Origin: Winogradskyella sp. KYW1333
GTDB lineage: Bacteria; Bacteroidota; Bacteroidia; Flavobacteriales; Flavobacteriaceae
NCBI RefSeq assembly: GCF_003335675.1
Contig: NZ_QPHL01000017.1
Location: 620,001 to 684,000, forward strand
Length of the DNA stretch: 64,000 bases
Reading direction: 5' to 3'
The translations under genes were made by a program, and so were the position numbers. Within the stretch, counting starts at the first letter, position 1. Each line of letters opens with the position of its first letter. The notes below the pieces were generated by a model. The model made no database searches and had not been told where the DNA came from. It was given only the letters and a program-made list of their open reading frames with translations. Below, piece after piece: positions 18,801 through 27,160 of the stretch.

Positions 18801-21216
18801 TAATATATTCATCTACATCACCAGGATTTGTTGAAGAAACCATAGATTTTGGTATTGATAGTTTTACCGTAGGTATAGTGTCTGTAGCCTTTATTTTCCA
18901 AATTCTTTCAATGCGTTTTGCCGTGACATTTGTTACTGTACTTGTGCCTAGTCCAAAATCTTTTGTAATATTGTTGGCACCGTCAAAGGTTAAATTACCA
19001 TTGTTATTTCCCCAGACTAAGAATGATTCATTTTTTAAAAAGTTATTTGAATTTGATTTATTATTTGTTGCGATTTCTTTAATGCCTATTGTAATATCGT
19101 CATCTGTATTTATGGTCTTCGATTGTTTTTGGTTTAACCCAGAATCATCATCGCGCCCTATACCCGAAATATCGTTGTTGTAACCATCATCAGGATCCAT
19201 ATCCCAAACTTCAATATCTCCAAATAAATATTCTTTTCCTTCTAAGGTGATTCCATATTTCAGGGCGAGGTACGATTGTACTCGCTTTCTATCTAATCCT
19301 GTAATTTTTTCATCATAAACAATAAGCTCAGCAATGCCTCCTTGCCATGTTCTTGACGTTTTGTTAGGATCTCTTCCTATGCCAACTGTTAATGATCGAC
19401 CAGATAAAATATCGGCAGGAGTGGTATCTGTATCTGTAATATTTGCACCTTTACAAAAAATTTGATTGAAAAAAGGACCTCCGCCTGGTCCAGCTTCATG
19501 TTGATATTGAACAAGAAATGGTTCTTGCTCCACAATTTCACCACTCCCTAACTTGATGTCTTCAGGCCCTGAATTATTGTTTCTGTATCTAAATCTTAAC
19601 TCATCAGTGTTTGTTTTCTTTTCTATACTCAGGTAGTTATTTGTGTTCCGAGCAAGATTAATCAAATGTTTTTGCCCACTACCGGGATATGTGCCTTGCG
19701 CCACTGCGAAGATGGTCATTGTTTCACTACCGTTAATATTAGTACTCATAGTAAAACCGCTATCTGCTGAGCCATCAAAATAAACTACTGGATTAAAATT
19801 AATTTCACTGTCCCTAAATACAGGTTCGGTTGGACTACCTATCCCTGTATATTCTGCATAATTATTTATAGAGATATTCCCCTTCCATTTAGAAACAGCA
19901 TCATTATCCTCAGCTAAATCTCCTGGCCCTTCTTCAACACCTTCGTCTGCTTTTAACCATATTAAGGGATTGGAATCAATACCACCCGGATTAAATTTTA
20001 TACCACTAAAATCTACAACTTGTAAATTGTGTGACATGGTATTTCCAGCCTTGTGAGACCAATGTGCTATCTCTGTATCTGAATTTAAGTAGTAGTTTCT
20101 CCAACCTTTACCATAATCCGCCGTTGTGCCCGAAGAGGTTGAAACTCCTAATACCATGGACTGGCTCAAGTCTGTACTTAAACCTGTAGAGGTAACATCG
20201 ATTGTGCTTTCGCCAGCGGTATTACTGGTGCTTGTAAATCGCGTAACATTCATTTCTGAATGCTCAAGGACATGAATAAAATGTCTGCTAATAGCCTCTG
20301 AGTCATGGTCTCCGTTAAAGGTCCAATCTACATAAATATTAGAAAAGTCAGAAGCTGTTGTCGGTTCAAAGATTGGCCAATTGTCTGCAATTGAATCATA
20401 AGTTCCATTTGTAGTATTGTCGGACCTAGATTGGGAGAAAATCAAAGCGTTATTCCAGGTACTAACACCTGATATAGCCCCTGTTCCATCAGAATTAGCT
20501 CTTATAATGACTCGTCCTGTATCGGATTCTTTACCCGATAAGGATAGAGGTTCTGTTTCTCCAGAGTCCCCATGATGAACACGCCAATTAGCGCCTGTGA
20601 ATTCCACCAGTGTAATGTATAAAGAGACATTATTCCCGTTACTTCCTTTTTGTACGCGCAGGGTTGTGTCATCTTCAAGATATGCTATTGCCGTTCCAGA
20701 ATCACTACCCTCACTTGATGCATCGGTAATAATACCAGTTATGAACGGAATACAGTTATTAGCGTCTGTGATTCCGGCTAAAGCTTGGGTTGTACTGTTT
20801 GTCGTACCATTTAAGTCTATTGTATAACGGCCTCTAACAATAAATTCATTAGGTCCTCCTATTACACCAGTATATTCCCAAATGGCAGTATTAAATCTCA
20901 TTTGTAGGCTACTCGAACTAGGTTCTCTGTAATAAGTCAGTGTGTTAACATCTGTTAATCTACGTGAACCAGACATGTCGTCACCATTTAAAGTACCCGT
21001 ATTTGTACTTGATCCGGCATGAGTTTTTCTGTTATTTAGAGGTAGCGCAAACGCATTACTGGTAGAGGAGACTGAGGTAAATACTGTATTGGTACCTCCA
21101 GTTTCGTCAATGTCATCTTGAATATGCTGAATCTTTAAGTCTTGCGCTTGTATTGTCAAATTTAGGGCAACAACAAAAAGTAACAGATACCCGGTTAAAG
21201 CATCAATTTTAATCAT
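15838..21216 (-). CDS. Giant LamG-domain secreted protein with T9SS type A sorting tail
   Basis: This is a 1792-residue exported protein. The order is: signal peptide (LLLFVVALNLTIQAQD); a low-complexity Ser/Thr/Asn-rich N-terminal region to about residue 410; a concanavalin-like domain (about 425-650, starting near PLIWLKADEG, with WQGGIAELIVYDEKI); a region with GIGRDDDSGLNQKQSK (about 660-850) often found beside it; a LamG domain (about 870-1050, SFSLSAWIKRN and VDEVRVWN); then beta-rich linker repeats; and a type A T9SS tail at the end (FKLYNLIGQS, RGIYIITVKTNNGIISKKLIIK split by position). It is probably cell-surface or released and binds carbohydrate or acts as an adhesin. No catalytic domain is recognised. 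It is monocistronic, with a near-consensus promoter upstream. Confidence 0.85.
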   Translation of the reverse strand: MIKIDALTGYLLLFVVALNLTIQAQDLKIQHIQDDIDETGGTNTVFTSVSSTSNAFALPLNNRKTHAGSSTNTGTLNGDDMSGSRRLTDVNTLTYYREPSSSSLQMRFNTAIWEYTGVIGGPNEFIVRGRYTIDLNGTTNSTTQALAGITDANNCIPFITGIITDASSEGSDSGTAIAYLEDDTTLRVQKGSNGNNVSLYITLVEFTGANWRVHHGDSGETEPLSLSGKESDTGRVIIRANSDGTGAISGVSTWNNALIFSQSRSDNTTNGTYDSIADNWPIFEPTTASDFSNIYVDWTFNGDHDSEAISRHFIHVLEHSEMNVTRFTSTSNTAGESTIDVTSTGLSTDLSQSMVLGVSTSSGTTADYGKGWRNYYLNSDTEIAHWSHKAGNTMSHNLQVVDFSGIKFNPGGIDSNPLIWLKADEGVEEGPGDLAEDNDAVSKWKGNISINNYAEYTGIGSPTEPVFRDSEINFNPVVYFDGSADSGFTMSTNINGSETMTIFAVAQGTYPGSGQKHLINLARNTNNYLSIEKKTNTDELRFRYRNNNSGPEDIKLGSGEIVEQEPFLVQYQHEAGPGGGPFFNQIFCKGANITDTDTTPADILSGRSLTVGIGRDPNKTSRTWQGGIAELIVYDEKITGLDRKRVQSYLALKYGITLEGKEYLFGDIEVWDMDPDDGYNNDISGIGRDDDSGLNQKQSKTINTDDDITIGIKEIATNNKSNSNNFLKNESFLVWGNNNGNLTFDGANNITKDFGLGTSTVTNVTAKRIERIWKIKATDTIPTVKLSIPKSMVSSTNPGDVDEYIMIVADNDSFTTNVTSATMKLVGDDLEANFYFEGTKYITFGSSEISAELSRAASFDRSDSYISAGDVNDLNNKSFSLSAWIKRNTGDGKFDVISKRNYFNEDITVNGDGTITENKKGFYTIGYAFRINKNGNLRLVWRDPDDSSNNTLETTNNIPENEWHHVCATYDKDSDSGTGLGTTKLYIDGILVDSEDTNDPINFDNDSHFVIGAANHQDRQQRFNGSVDEVRVWNICLTANQIRYMMNQEIEKNGVLTNGKVLPETTTLNDIDDINWDTGLEAYYPMSRLVFGSVKDESNNRNDASMFNYDLLETQTAPLPYETTQDGPWDDSDTWLNGQVQYLPGIVSYVYSNLADGDPNKLTMDYNIVKINNNVTLDNSDPDYIPSTEEQNRKVLGLIINSGADLQVNGDTDAINKADKGNGLTISHYLKVDGNIDLEGESQLIQTENSDLDTSSIGTLERDQQGTKDRYTYNYWSSPVGKINTSVNNQSFILGNDNVLKNGTDPSNPNDIVFIDFNGSPNGNISGSQLSIASRWIWKYANNVSNNYSEWEPIGSTNSIDVGEGFTMKGVEDTGGLITTEQNYTFYGKPNNGDFSLTINAGNQYLIGNPYPSAIDADEFIKDNISSSDTAGANNSVNVINGALYFWDHFAVSSHALADYQGGYAIYTLMGGVVAVNNDTRIDATGALGTKQPSRYIPVGQGFFVSATLDSDLVGEPNDPDIDNAVVGGNIQFKNSQRIFKTEHDNTESIFMRKSNDNSKSTSQDSDLREKIRLLFTSPEGFHRQLLAGVDTSASDGFDIGYDGLMSENNIEDMFWVLNNSKLVVQAVNDFDEDQILPLGLKTNSDGTVKIKIDELENIDLSKNIYLHDKILNIYHDLKESDYEVFLVAGEYLDRFEVVFDINNVLSINDNDLIDLDVIFSDNDDSIIINNPKSNFINNFKLYNLIGQSILFSEINSTHNFIEYKTNNIQRGIYIITVKTNNGIISKKLIIK

Positions 21217-21235
21217 AAGGTTTGTAATAAGGCTG

Positions 21236-21267
21236 TAAATATATATTTTATATCGATTAAATGCAAA
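21236..21267 (-). promoter_or_regulatory. Promoter of the LamG/T9SS gene
   Basis: On the minus strand, TTTG at 21267-21264 and TATATTTA at 21243-21236 are separated by 20 bp. This is the Bacteroidota -33/-7 layout (TTTG-N19-21-TAnnTTTG) with one mismatch in the last base. The start codon at 21216 lies about 20 bp downstream, giving a short leader. Confidence 0.55.
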
Positions 21268-21376
21268 TAAAACAGATGAAATACTAAAAAATTATAAAAA
21301 AGATCAGTAGGGTTACGTATTTACTAGCCAATTAAAATTTTGTTTATCTACCGTAATATTCTATACCAACTAAATC

Positions 21377-21704
21377 ATGAAACAGAAGTTTACAGTTTTA
21401 TTGACTATATGCTTACTTTCCCTGGGCAATTTATTTTCAAAGGCAGAACCATATTGTTTTAATTATAGCTGATGATATAGGCTGGAATCAGGTAAGCAGT
21501 AGTCGAACAACCTAAGTAAATGGCAATAGTTGCCCTAATCCATTTATAGATAATTTTAATATTCTTGGACAAATGGTTTACGCTAAAACTTTTAATGAGA
21601 ATGAGGCTATTACAGTCTATTTAGAAGATCTAGAAAGTGGGAATTATTTTATTAAAATGTTTGTTGATGGTCGTACTATTACAAAAAGAGTGATTAAGAG
21701 ATAA
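21377..21704 (+). pseudogene. Collapsed remnant of a T9SS-secreted sulfatase
   Basis: An ATG at 21377 opens a signal peptide (MKQKFTVLLTICLLSLGNLF) that soon leaves frame at SKAEP. Two bases later in frame terms, the sequence reads IVLIIADDIGWNQVSSS, matching the IVLIIADDMGWNQVSNS start of the intact sulfatase downstream, then hits TAA. The same frame continues with NSCPNPFIDNFN joined to ILGQMVYAKTF and ends GNYFIKMFVDGRTITKRVIKR, a T9SS tail, with the stop at 21702-21704. So only the two ends of a sulfatase gene remain. There is a 2-base frameshift, a stop, loss of the whole catalytic middle, and a second deletion inside the tail. It is non-functional as a sulfatase. Confidence 0.8.
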
Positions 21705-21863
21705 TTAAAAACTAATTAACTTTCAATAATTGTTTTTTCGCACAGGAAAATGATTTTTAGCGATGTAAATTACATTAAAAAATAAAATAATCGCTTAAAA
21801 GCATATTAATACGGTGAAATACGTTATATTCGCATGTTAAAATTTTGTAATTTCACTAACCTT

Positions 21864-24800
21864 ATGAAAAAATTCCTACTTATTTTAATATTATTTATTT
21901 ATAATTTTACTTGCTTTTCTCAAACTGATCCAAAACCTAATATTGTTTTAATAATTGCTGATGATATGGGGTGGAATCAAGTTAGCAACAGTGCTTTAAC
22001 AAACAATAATCCTAGTGATTTTTTTGAAACTCCTAATATTGATTTATTAGCCTCTCAAGGCATAGCATTTCCCAATGGATATGTTAATGGGGCCAATTGC
22101 GCTCCAACAAGAGCAGCTATTTTGAGCGGTCAATATGCTGCAAGACCTCATAATAATGTATTTACTGTATATGATTTAAACCGCGGTAATACAGCTTCAA
22201 ATTCAAATTTAATTGGTCCCTACATGGGATTAGCATCAAACGATAATATAGATGAAATACCTAAAAGTGCAATAACTCTAGCTGAAACATTAAAAATTAC
22301 AGCTGGCTATAAAACAGCACATTTTGGAAAATACCATGTGGGAGAGTATGAAGACGTAAATACTTCGAATAATGCGCCTACAGATCAAGGTTTTGATTAT
22401 AATTTTGGTGGGGGTACTGATGGCGGACCTGGTAGTCAAGGAGGAACAGGAGGATATTTTGCACGTTCATTGACTGAACCTTATTACTTTGGTGATCAAA
22501 TTGGTCCTGAACTTGACCAATATGCGGATCCCTATTCGAATAATAATCTTTCAATTGGCTATGGTGTAGATTTAACGGGTACTGCCAAGCACGTTACTGA
22601 TGCGATGGTGGAAGCAGCTTTTGAATTTATGGATAATCACAATGACGAACCATTTTTCATGCATTTCAGCAATTTTGCAATTCACGGACCATTTAATCCA
22701 ACTGATGCAAGACCTGATTATAGGGCTAAATATGAGGACAAAGCAAATGGACCAGATGATATCTTGGGTAATGATGATGATTTCGAAGGGCTATTTAATC
22801 ATGAAAGTCACCCAGGACAAGCAGCTCTAGCTGAACATATGGATCAAGCTATTGGCAGGCTTGTAGATTATTTAAAAACAACAGATGACCCGAGAAATCC
22901 CGGTAATAAATTGTCTGCAAATACTTTAGTTTATTTTGTTTCTGACAATGGAGATGCAATTAAAAGGTCTGCTGCAAAGCAAGGACAAACTCCTTTGAGG
23001 GGAATGAAGGGAGAATATTATGAAGGTGGTATTCGTTCAGTTACATTTGCCTGGTCTGAGGCACCATGGCTAATGAACAAGGGTACTGTAAATCTTACAC
23101 CCGTAGTTGCCTTTGATTTGTATCCAACATTTGTAGAAGCTGCAGGCGGAACATTACCAAGTGATATTGGTACTTTTTCATCTTTTACAGGGGCCAATGA
23201 AGCTGCTGGAGGTACTCTGCCTAGTGAATATAATATAGACGGCGAAAGCCAGTGGCAAATGTTAACAAATGGTGCTTCAATGCCAAGGGAAGCTTTGTTT
23301 TGGCACCATCCAGGATATTTAATAGATACCAAACGTGATTCCAGACCTGTAACTGTCGTTAGAAAGGGAGATTATAAACTAATGCATTTTTATGAAAACA
23401 GTGAATATGAATTATATAATCTAGCTACTGACTTAAATGAAACAACCAACCTATTGCCAAGTGCTGACCAAATTATAATTGATATAGCTAATGATATGAT
23501 TAGTGAAATGAGAGATCATTTAGTCAATACAAACGCACCATTACCAATGTATAGAAGCAGTACTTCAACATCGGTTATAGATGGAGATTTAGTGATTGAC
23601 ACGCCTGGAATTATAACTCCTTTACCAAGTCCAGTTGTAATTATGACATCTTGTGGTGCCATAGGTTCACCAGACGCTTTTTGGAACTTTGATCTCACTT
23701 TTGGAACAGATGATTCCATAAATTCAAATAATGCATTTGTTACTGTTGGTGAGATGGAATATAGTACCACAGATTTTAAAGAAGGAGATAGATCGTTTGT
23801 ATTTGATGGTAATTCAAGTATAGAATATTCGGATAATGGCAATCCTGGAACTTTTCTTAGGGCCCCATTTAGTGAAAAAAGTTTTTCCGCTTGGATAAAA
23901 CCCGCAAGCCATTCTGGAATACAAAATATCTTTGATGAAGGTGGTTCAACAAAGGGAATAGCACTTAGATTAAATGGTTCTGATCTACAATTAACAGTGA
24001 ATGCTCAAGGGACTGATCCCGCATTAATAAGTTCTCCTTTATCTGATGATGGTGAGTGGCATCATGTAGCATTTATTTATGATGGTGGTAACAATAATTT
24101 ATCCTTGTATATTGACGGAGTAATTGCCGCCTCTACAACAACGGTTCCGACATCTGTAGGAAATCATAATGGGAGTGGAATAGGCGCTAAAATTGGTGGT
24201 GCAGATAGTTTTGGTAATACTGATGATAATTTTTTTAAAGGAAAAATGGATGCTGTTGCTGTTTATGACTCTGCTATTTCTGGCACTCAGATAGAAGATG
24301 CCGTTAAGACATTTTATTTTGATGGGGATTCTGATAATTATGCCAATTCAAAAACCTTGAGCTGTTCTAATCCAGGTGCAGGATTCACCGCTACAGTTTT
24401 ACCTATAGGAGATTGTGATGATGATATTAATGCTATTAATCCTGATGCAAGTGAAATTGCTGATGGTAGAGATAATAATTGTGATGGTATAGTTGATGAG
24501 GGAATCACTTACGTATTTGATGGTTCCTGGTCTCCGGCAAATCCAAATGGTTTTAAAACAGATGCTTCAATTATAATCCAATCAGGAAGTGCAATAATAG
24601 ATAGTAATACATCTTGTAATGCGGTTACAATTGAACCTGGCGCAGGATTAATCATAAATTCTGGTGTAAATTTAACAACAAATGATGCTAATAACGGATT
24701 AATACTTGAGTCAACCTCTAGCTCTTTTTCTAGTTTGATTTTAAATGGTGGTCTTTCAGGTGTGGTTAAATATGAACGACACGTAAATTCATACACTAAT

Positions 24801-26102
24801 GATGTTTTGGCAAATGATAATGATTTAATTTCCCCACCTTTAAATGGGCAAAATTTAGCTGATTTTACAAATGATAATTCAGGATTAATACTTTCTCAAG
24901 GTTCAAATCCTACGGTTTATGCTATTGCACCATTTAATAACGATTCTGGTAATTATGAAAACTACGATTCAGACACTGAGTTAAAATTGAACTCTGGCCA
25001 AGGATTTAGAATAGCTACAAATACACCTAATACTAATTTAACTTTTACCGGTCAGCCTTTAAATAGACCAAAATCAATTAATATACCAGTAGGAGCAGAT
25101 GTTAACAGTGGGTCTTGGAATTTGATTGGTAACCCATACCCATCATATGTAGATTTTGACACATTTCATTCTCAATTAATTAGTGATGGAGTTTTAGAAA
25201 CTGGCTATGTAGCTATTTATGGTTTTGATGGTGATGTCAGTGATGGATGGACAGTCTGGGATGGTAACAATGGTAATCAAATCGCACCAGGCCAAGCATT
25301 TTTTGTAAAAACTAAACTTGCTCTAAATGGTGCAGATCCTTCTCCTTCTGTGACTTTTGAGCCGTCAATGAGAAGAGTTGGGTCATCAGATGACTTTATA
25401 GTAGGGCGAAATGAGACCTCATTCAGTGCGATTCTTAAGCTAAACAGTAATGAGGGTGATTTTAAAACCAATTTATATTTTAGGTCAAATGCAACGTCAG
25501 GATTAGATTACGGTTATGATACAGCGGTTTTTGACTCAGATAATTACGATATTTTCACCAACGTTATTGAAGGTGATTCTAATTTAAAATTGTATAATCA
25601 GGCCCTTTCATTTAACGATGTGTATGATGTTGTTGTACCATTGGGGATTAAAGCTACTAACGGACAATCAATTGTGATTAGTTTAGACGAGACTAGTAGT
25701 CTGCCAAATAATATTTATGTTTATTTAGAGGATACAATAGAAAATACTTTTACCTCTTTAAGTACTGGAAATTATGCTTCTTACATAGATAATTCAATCA
25801 CTGGTCTAGGTAGATATTTTTTACATTTTCAAACAAATACTTTATCAGATTCAGATGCAATTTTAAACAGAATTAATATCTACTGCATTCCAAAATCTAA
25901 ATCATTGGTTATTAAAGGCGTATTGGACCATAAGACCGATTTAAGCATTTATGATTTGCAGGGAAGAATGGTCTTAAATAAAGAGTTGAATACCTCTATT
26001 ATATATAATGAGATAGACGTTAACTTCTTAAAACAAGGCATTTATATTGTTAAAGTCAATGCTGGGGAATATTCCAAAATTAAAAAGGTTATAATTGATT
26101 AA
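21864..26102 (+). CDS. T9SS-secreted S1-type sulfatase with LamG and MopE-like modules
   Basis: An upstream in-frame ATG exists at 21834, but 21864 gives a normal signal peptide (MKKFLLILILFIYNFTCFS) and leaves room for a TATATTCG promoter-like element at 21825-21832. Numbering from 21834, the sulfatase domain covers about 35-545. It has metal residues in IIADDMGWNQ, the formylglycine site CAPTR with Cys89, and VSDNGD. Then come a LamG domain (about 610-800, with SFSAWIKPA and DGEWHHVAFIYDGG), a MopE-like Asp/Asn-rich metal-binding segment (GDCDDDINAINPDASE, about 850-880), a beta-rich region, and a type A T9SS tail (IYDLQGRMV, QGIYIVKVNAGEYSKIKK). It probably desulfates an algal polysaccharide outside the cell. 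A 9-residue repeat EAAGGTLPS occurs twice, 21 residues apart. Confidence 0.88.
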   Translation: MKKFLLILILFIYNFTCFSQTDPKPNIVLIIADDMGWNQVSNSALTNNNPSDFFETPNIDLLASQGIAFPNGYVNGANCAPTRAAILSGQYAARPHNNVFTVYDLNRGNTASNSNLIGPYMGLASNDNIDEIPKSAITLAETLKITAGYKTAHFGKYHVGEYEDVNTSNNAPTDQGFDYNFGGGTDGGPGSQGGTGGYFARSLTEPYYFGDQIGPELDQYADPYSNNNLSIGYGVDLTGTAKHVTDAMVEAAFEFMDNHNDEPFFMHFSNFAIHGPFNPTDARPDYRAKYEDKANGPDDILGNDDDFEGLFNHESHPGQAALAEHMDQAIGRLVDYLKTTDDPRNPGNKLSANTLVYFVSDNGDAIKRSAAKQGQTPLRGMKGEYYEGGIRSVTFAWSEAPWLMNKGTVNLTPVVAFDLYPTFVEAAGGTLPSDIGTFSSFTGANEAAGGTLPSEYNIDGESQWQMLTNGASMPREALFWHHPGYLIDTKRDSRPVTVVRKGDYKLMHFYENSEYELYNLATDLNETTNLLPSADQIIIDIANDMISEMRDHLVNTNAPLPMYRSSTSTSVIDGDLVIDTPGIITPLPSPVVIMTSCGAIGSPDAFWNFDLTFGTDDSINSNNAFVTVGEMEYSTTDFKEGDRSFVFDGNSSIEYSDNGNPGTFLRAPFSEKSFSAWIKPASHSGIQNIFDEGGSTKGIALRLNGSDLQLTVNAQGTDPALISSPLSDDGEWHHVAFIYDGGNNNLSLYIDGVIAASTTTVPTSVGNHNGSGIGAKIGGADSFGNTDDNFFKGKMDAVAVYDSAISGTQIEDAVKTFYFDGDSDNYANSKTLSCSNPGAGFTATVLPIGDCDDDINAINPDASEIADGRDNNCDGIVDEGITYVFDGSWSPANPNGFKTDASIIIQSGSAIIDSNTSCNAVTIEPGAGLIINSGVNLTTNDANNGLILESTSSSFSSLILNGGLSGVVKYERHVNSYTNDVLANDNDLISPPLNGQNLADFTNDNSGLILSQGSNPTVYAIAPFNNDSGNYENYDSDTELKLNSGQGFRIATNTPNTNLTFTGQPLNRPKSINIPVGADVNSGSWNLIGNPYPSYVDFDTFHSQLISDGVLETGYVAIYGFDGDVSDGWTVWDGNNGNQIAPGQAFFVKTKLALNGADPSPSVTFEPSMRRVGSSDDFIVGRNETSFSAILKLNSNEGDFKTNLYFRSNATSGLDYGYDTAVFDSDNYDIFTNVIEGDSNLKLYNQALSFNDVYDVVVPLGIKATNGQSIVISLDETSSLPNNIYVYLEDTIENTFTSLSTGNYASYIDNSITGLGRYFLHFQTNTLSDSDAILNRINIYCIPKSKSLVIKGVLDHKTDLSIYDLQGRMVLNKELNTSIIYNEIDVNFLKQGIYIVKVNAGEYSKIKKVIID

Positions 26103-26221
26103 TTCTAATTAAAACCTGATTTAAGATTTGGTAAATACTGCCAAAAATTAGCTGATCACGTCGCTAAATAGTTTTTCAATATTAAAAGGTGAATAGAGAT
26201 GTTTACAAATTTATAAAACCA
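26103..26221. other. Noncoding AT-rich spacer
   Basis: I see no gene or convincing motif between the end of the sulfatase gene and the palindromic terminator. It is the only unassigned part of a 329-bp gap that otherwise holds the terminator, tRNA-Phe and two promoters. Confidence 0.5.
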
Positions 26222-26251
26222 AAAAAACCGATTCAATTGAATCGGTTTTTT
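26222..26251. terminator. Bidirectional palindromic terminator
   Basis: This is a perfect 30-bp palindrome: six A, CCGATTCAATTGAATCGG, six T. It forms a GC-containing hairpin with a U-run in either direction. It ends transcription of the sulfatase gene on the plus strand and of tRNA-Phe on the minus strand, whose CCA end is 2 bp away. Confidence 0.85.
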
Positions 26252-26253
26252 GA

Positions 26254-26329
26254 TGGTGGTGCCTCCAGGAATCGAACCAGGGACACAAGGATTTTCAGTC
26301 CTTTGCTCTACCAACTGAGCTAAGGCACC
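26254..26329 (-). tRNA. tRNA-Phe (GAA)
   Basis: This is a 76-nt tRNA on the minus strand. The 5' acceptor strand GGTGCCT (26329-26323) pairs with AGGCACC (26264-26258), followed by discriminator A and an encoded CCA (26256-26254). The D-arm reads AGCTCAGTTGGTAGAGC, the anticodon loop CTGAAAA has anticodon GAA at 26296-26294, and the T-arm contains GGTTCGATTCC. It has its own promoter just upstream and a palindromic terminator just downstream, so it is a single-gene unit. Confidence 0.97.
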
Positions 26330-26350
26330 AGTAGCTTATTGAAGCGGATG

Positions 26351-26381
26351 CAAATATATATTCAATTTTATTATTCACAAA
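26351..26381 (-). promoter_or_regulatory. Consensus promoter of tRNA-Phe
   Basis: On the minus strand, TTTG at 26381-26378 and TATATTTG at 26358-26351 are separated by exactly 19 bp, a full match to the Bacteroidota sigma consensus. The tRNA 5' end is 22 bp downstream of the -7 element. Confidence 0.75.
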
Positions 26382-26406
26382 AAGAAAAATGTAAAAATTG
26401 ATTTTA

Positions 26407-26414
26407 TAAATTTG
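26407..26414 (+). promoter_or_regulatory. Putative -7 element for coaX operon
   Basis: TAAATTTG matches TAnnTTTG and lies 17 bp before the coaX ATG. No TTTG is found at the proper upstream distance, so this is a partial match. Confidence 0.35.
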
Positions 26415-26431
26415 CCTGATACATTCCTTAT

Positions 26432-27160
26432 ATGAATCTAATAGTAGATGTTGGAAATACTTATGTGAAATTCGCTGTTTATAAGCGAAATAATTTAGAA
26501 TGCAAAACTAGTTTTGAATTGCCTGAGTTTAAAAAGCAATACAAAAACCTTAAAAAAAAGTATCCAACTATTAAAAGAGCCATCGTTTCTTCTGTAGGTC
26601 GCCTTTCTAAGAAACAATTGGAAACTATTGAAGAAGATTTAGAAGTTTTAGAATTAAGTCATGAGCTCAAAGTACCATTTAAGAATTCATATAAGACCCC
26701 AAAAACCTTGGGAGTAGACAGAATTGCATTGGTTAGTGCTTCAGTGGACCAATTTCCAGATAGAAATGTTTTAATTATTGATGCTGGTACCTGTATTACT
26801 TATGATTTTAAAACTAATAAAAATGAATACTTGGGAGGTGCTATATCTCCTGGTGTTACATTAAGATATAAAGCATTAAATAATTTAACCGCAAATCTAC
26901 CGTTATTAGTAACAAGCCAACCAAAATCAATTATTGGTGACTCTACAGAAGATTCAATTCATTCTGGTGTTATAATTGGTGTTTTAAAGGAAATTGATGG
27001 TCTAGTTGAGTATTACAAAGAAAATCATCAAGATTTAACAGTTATTTTAACAGGAGGTGATGCCAATTTTTTGTCAAACCAATTAAAAAATAGCATATTT
27101 GCGAATTCAAATTTTCTATTGGAAGGGTTGAATTTCCTCCTAGACTATAACACAAAATAA
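26432..27160 (+). CDS. coaX: Type III pantothenate kinase
   Basis: This is a 242-residue cytoplasmic ASKHA-fold kinase for the first step of coenzyme A synthesis. It has the ATP-phosphate motif LIVDVGNTYVKFAVY at the N-terminus, TLGVDRIAL near residues 88-96, the second phosphate loop LIIDAGTCITYDF near 117 and GGAISPGVTLRY. Length is normal. Its stop shares one base with the ATG of the next gene (TAATG), so it is translationally coupled to the outer-membrane protein. Confidence 0.96.
   Translation: MNLIVDVGNTYVKFAVYKRNNLECKTSFELPEFKKQYKNLKKKYPTIKRAIVSSVGRLSKKQLETIEEDLEVLELSHELKVPFKNSYKTPKTLGVDRIALVSASVDQFPDRNVLIIDAGTCITYDFKTNKNEYLGGAISPGVTLRYKALNNLTANLPLLVTSQPKSIIGDSTEDSIHSGVIIGVLKEIDGLVEYYKENHQDLTVILTGGDANFLSNQLKNSIFANSNFLLEGLNFLLDYNTK

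Noticed and set aside
18719..20827. Several plus-strand open frames (up to 154 residues) inside the LamG/T9SS gene
   Set aside because: They are antisense shadows of a long Ser/Thr/Asn-rich coding frame, with no family resemblance.
21834..21863. Upstream ATG for the sulfatase gene
   Set aside because: It adds ten residues before a normal signal peptide and would sit almost on top of the TATATTCG promoter-like element.
26254..26329. tRNA-Phe as an integration (att) site
   Set aside because: There is no integrase, no repeated 3' tRNA fragment and no mobile genes on either side.
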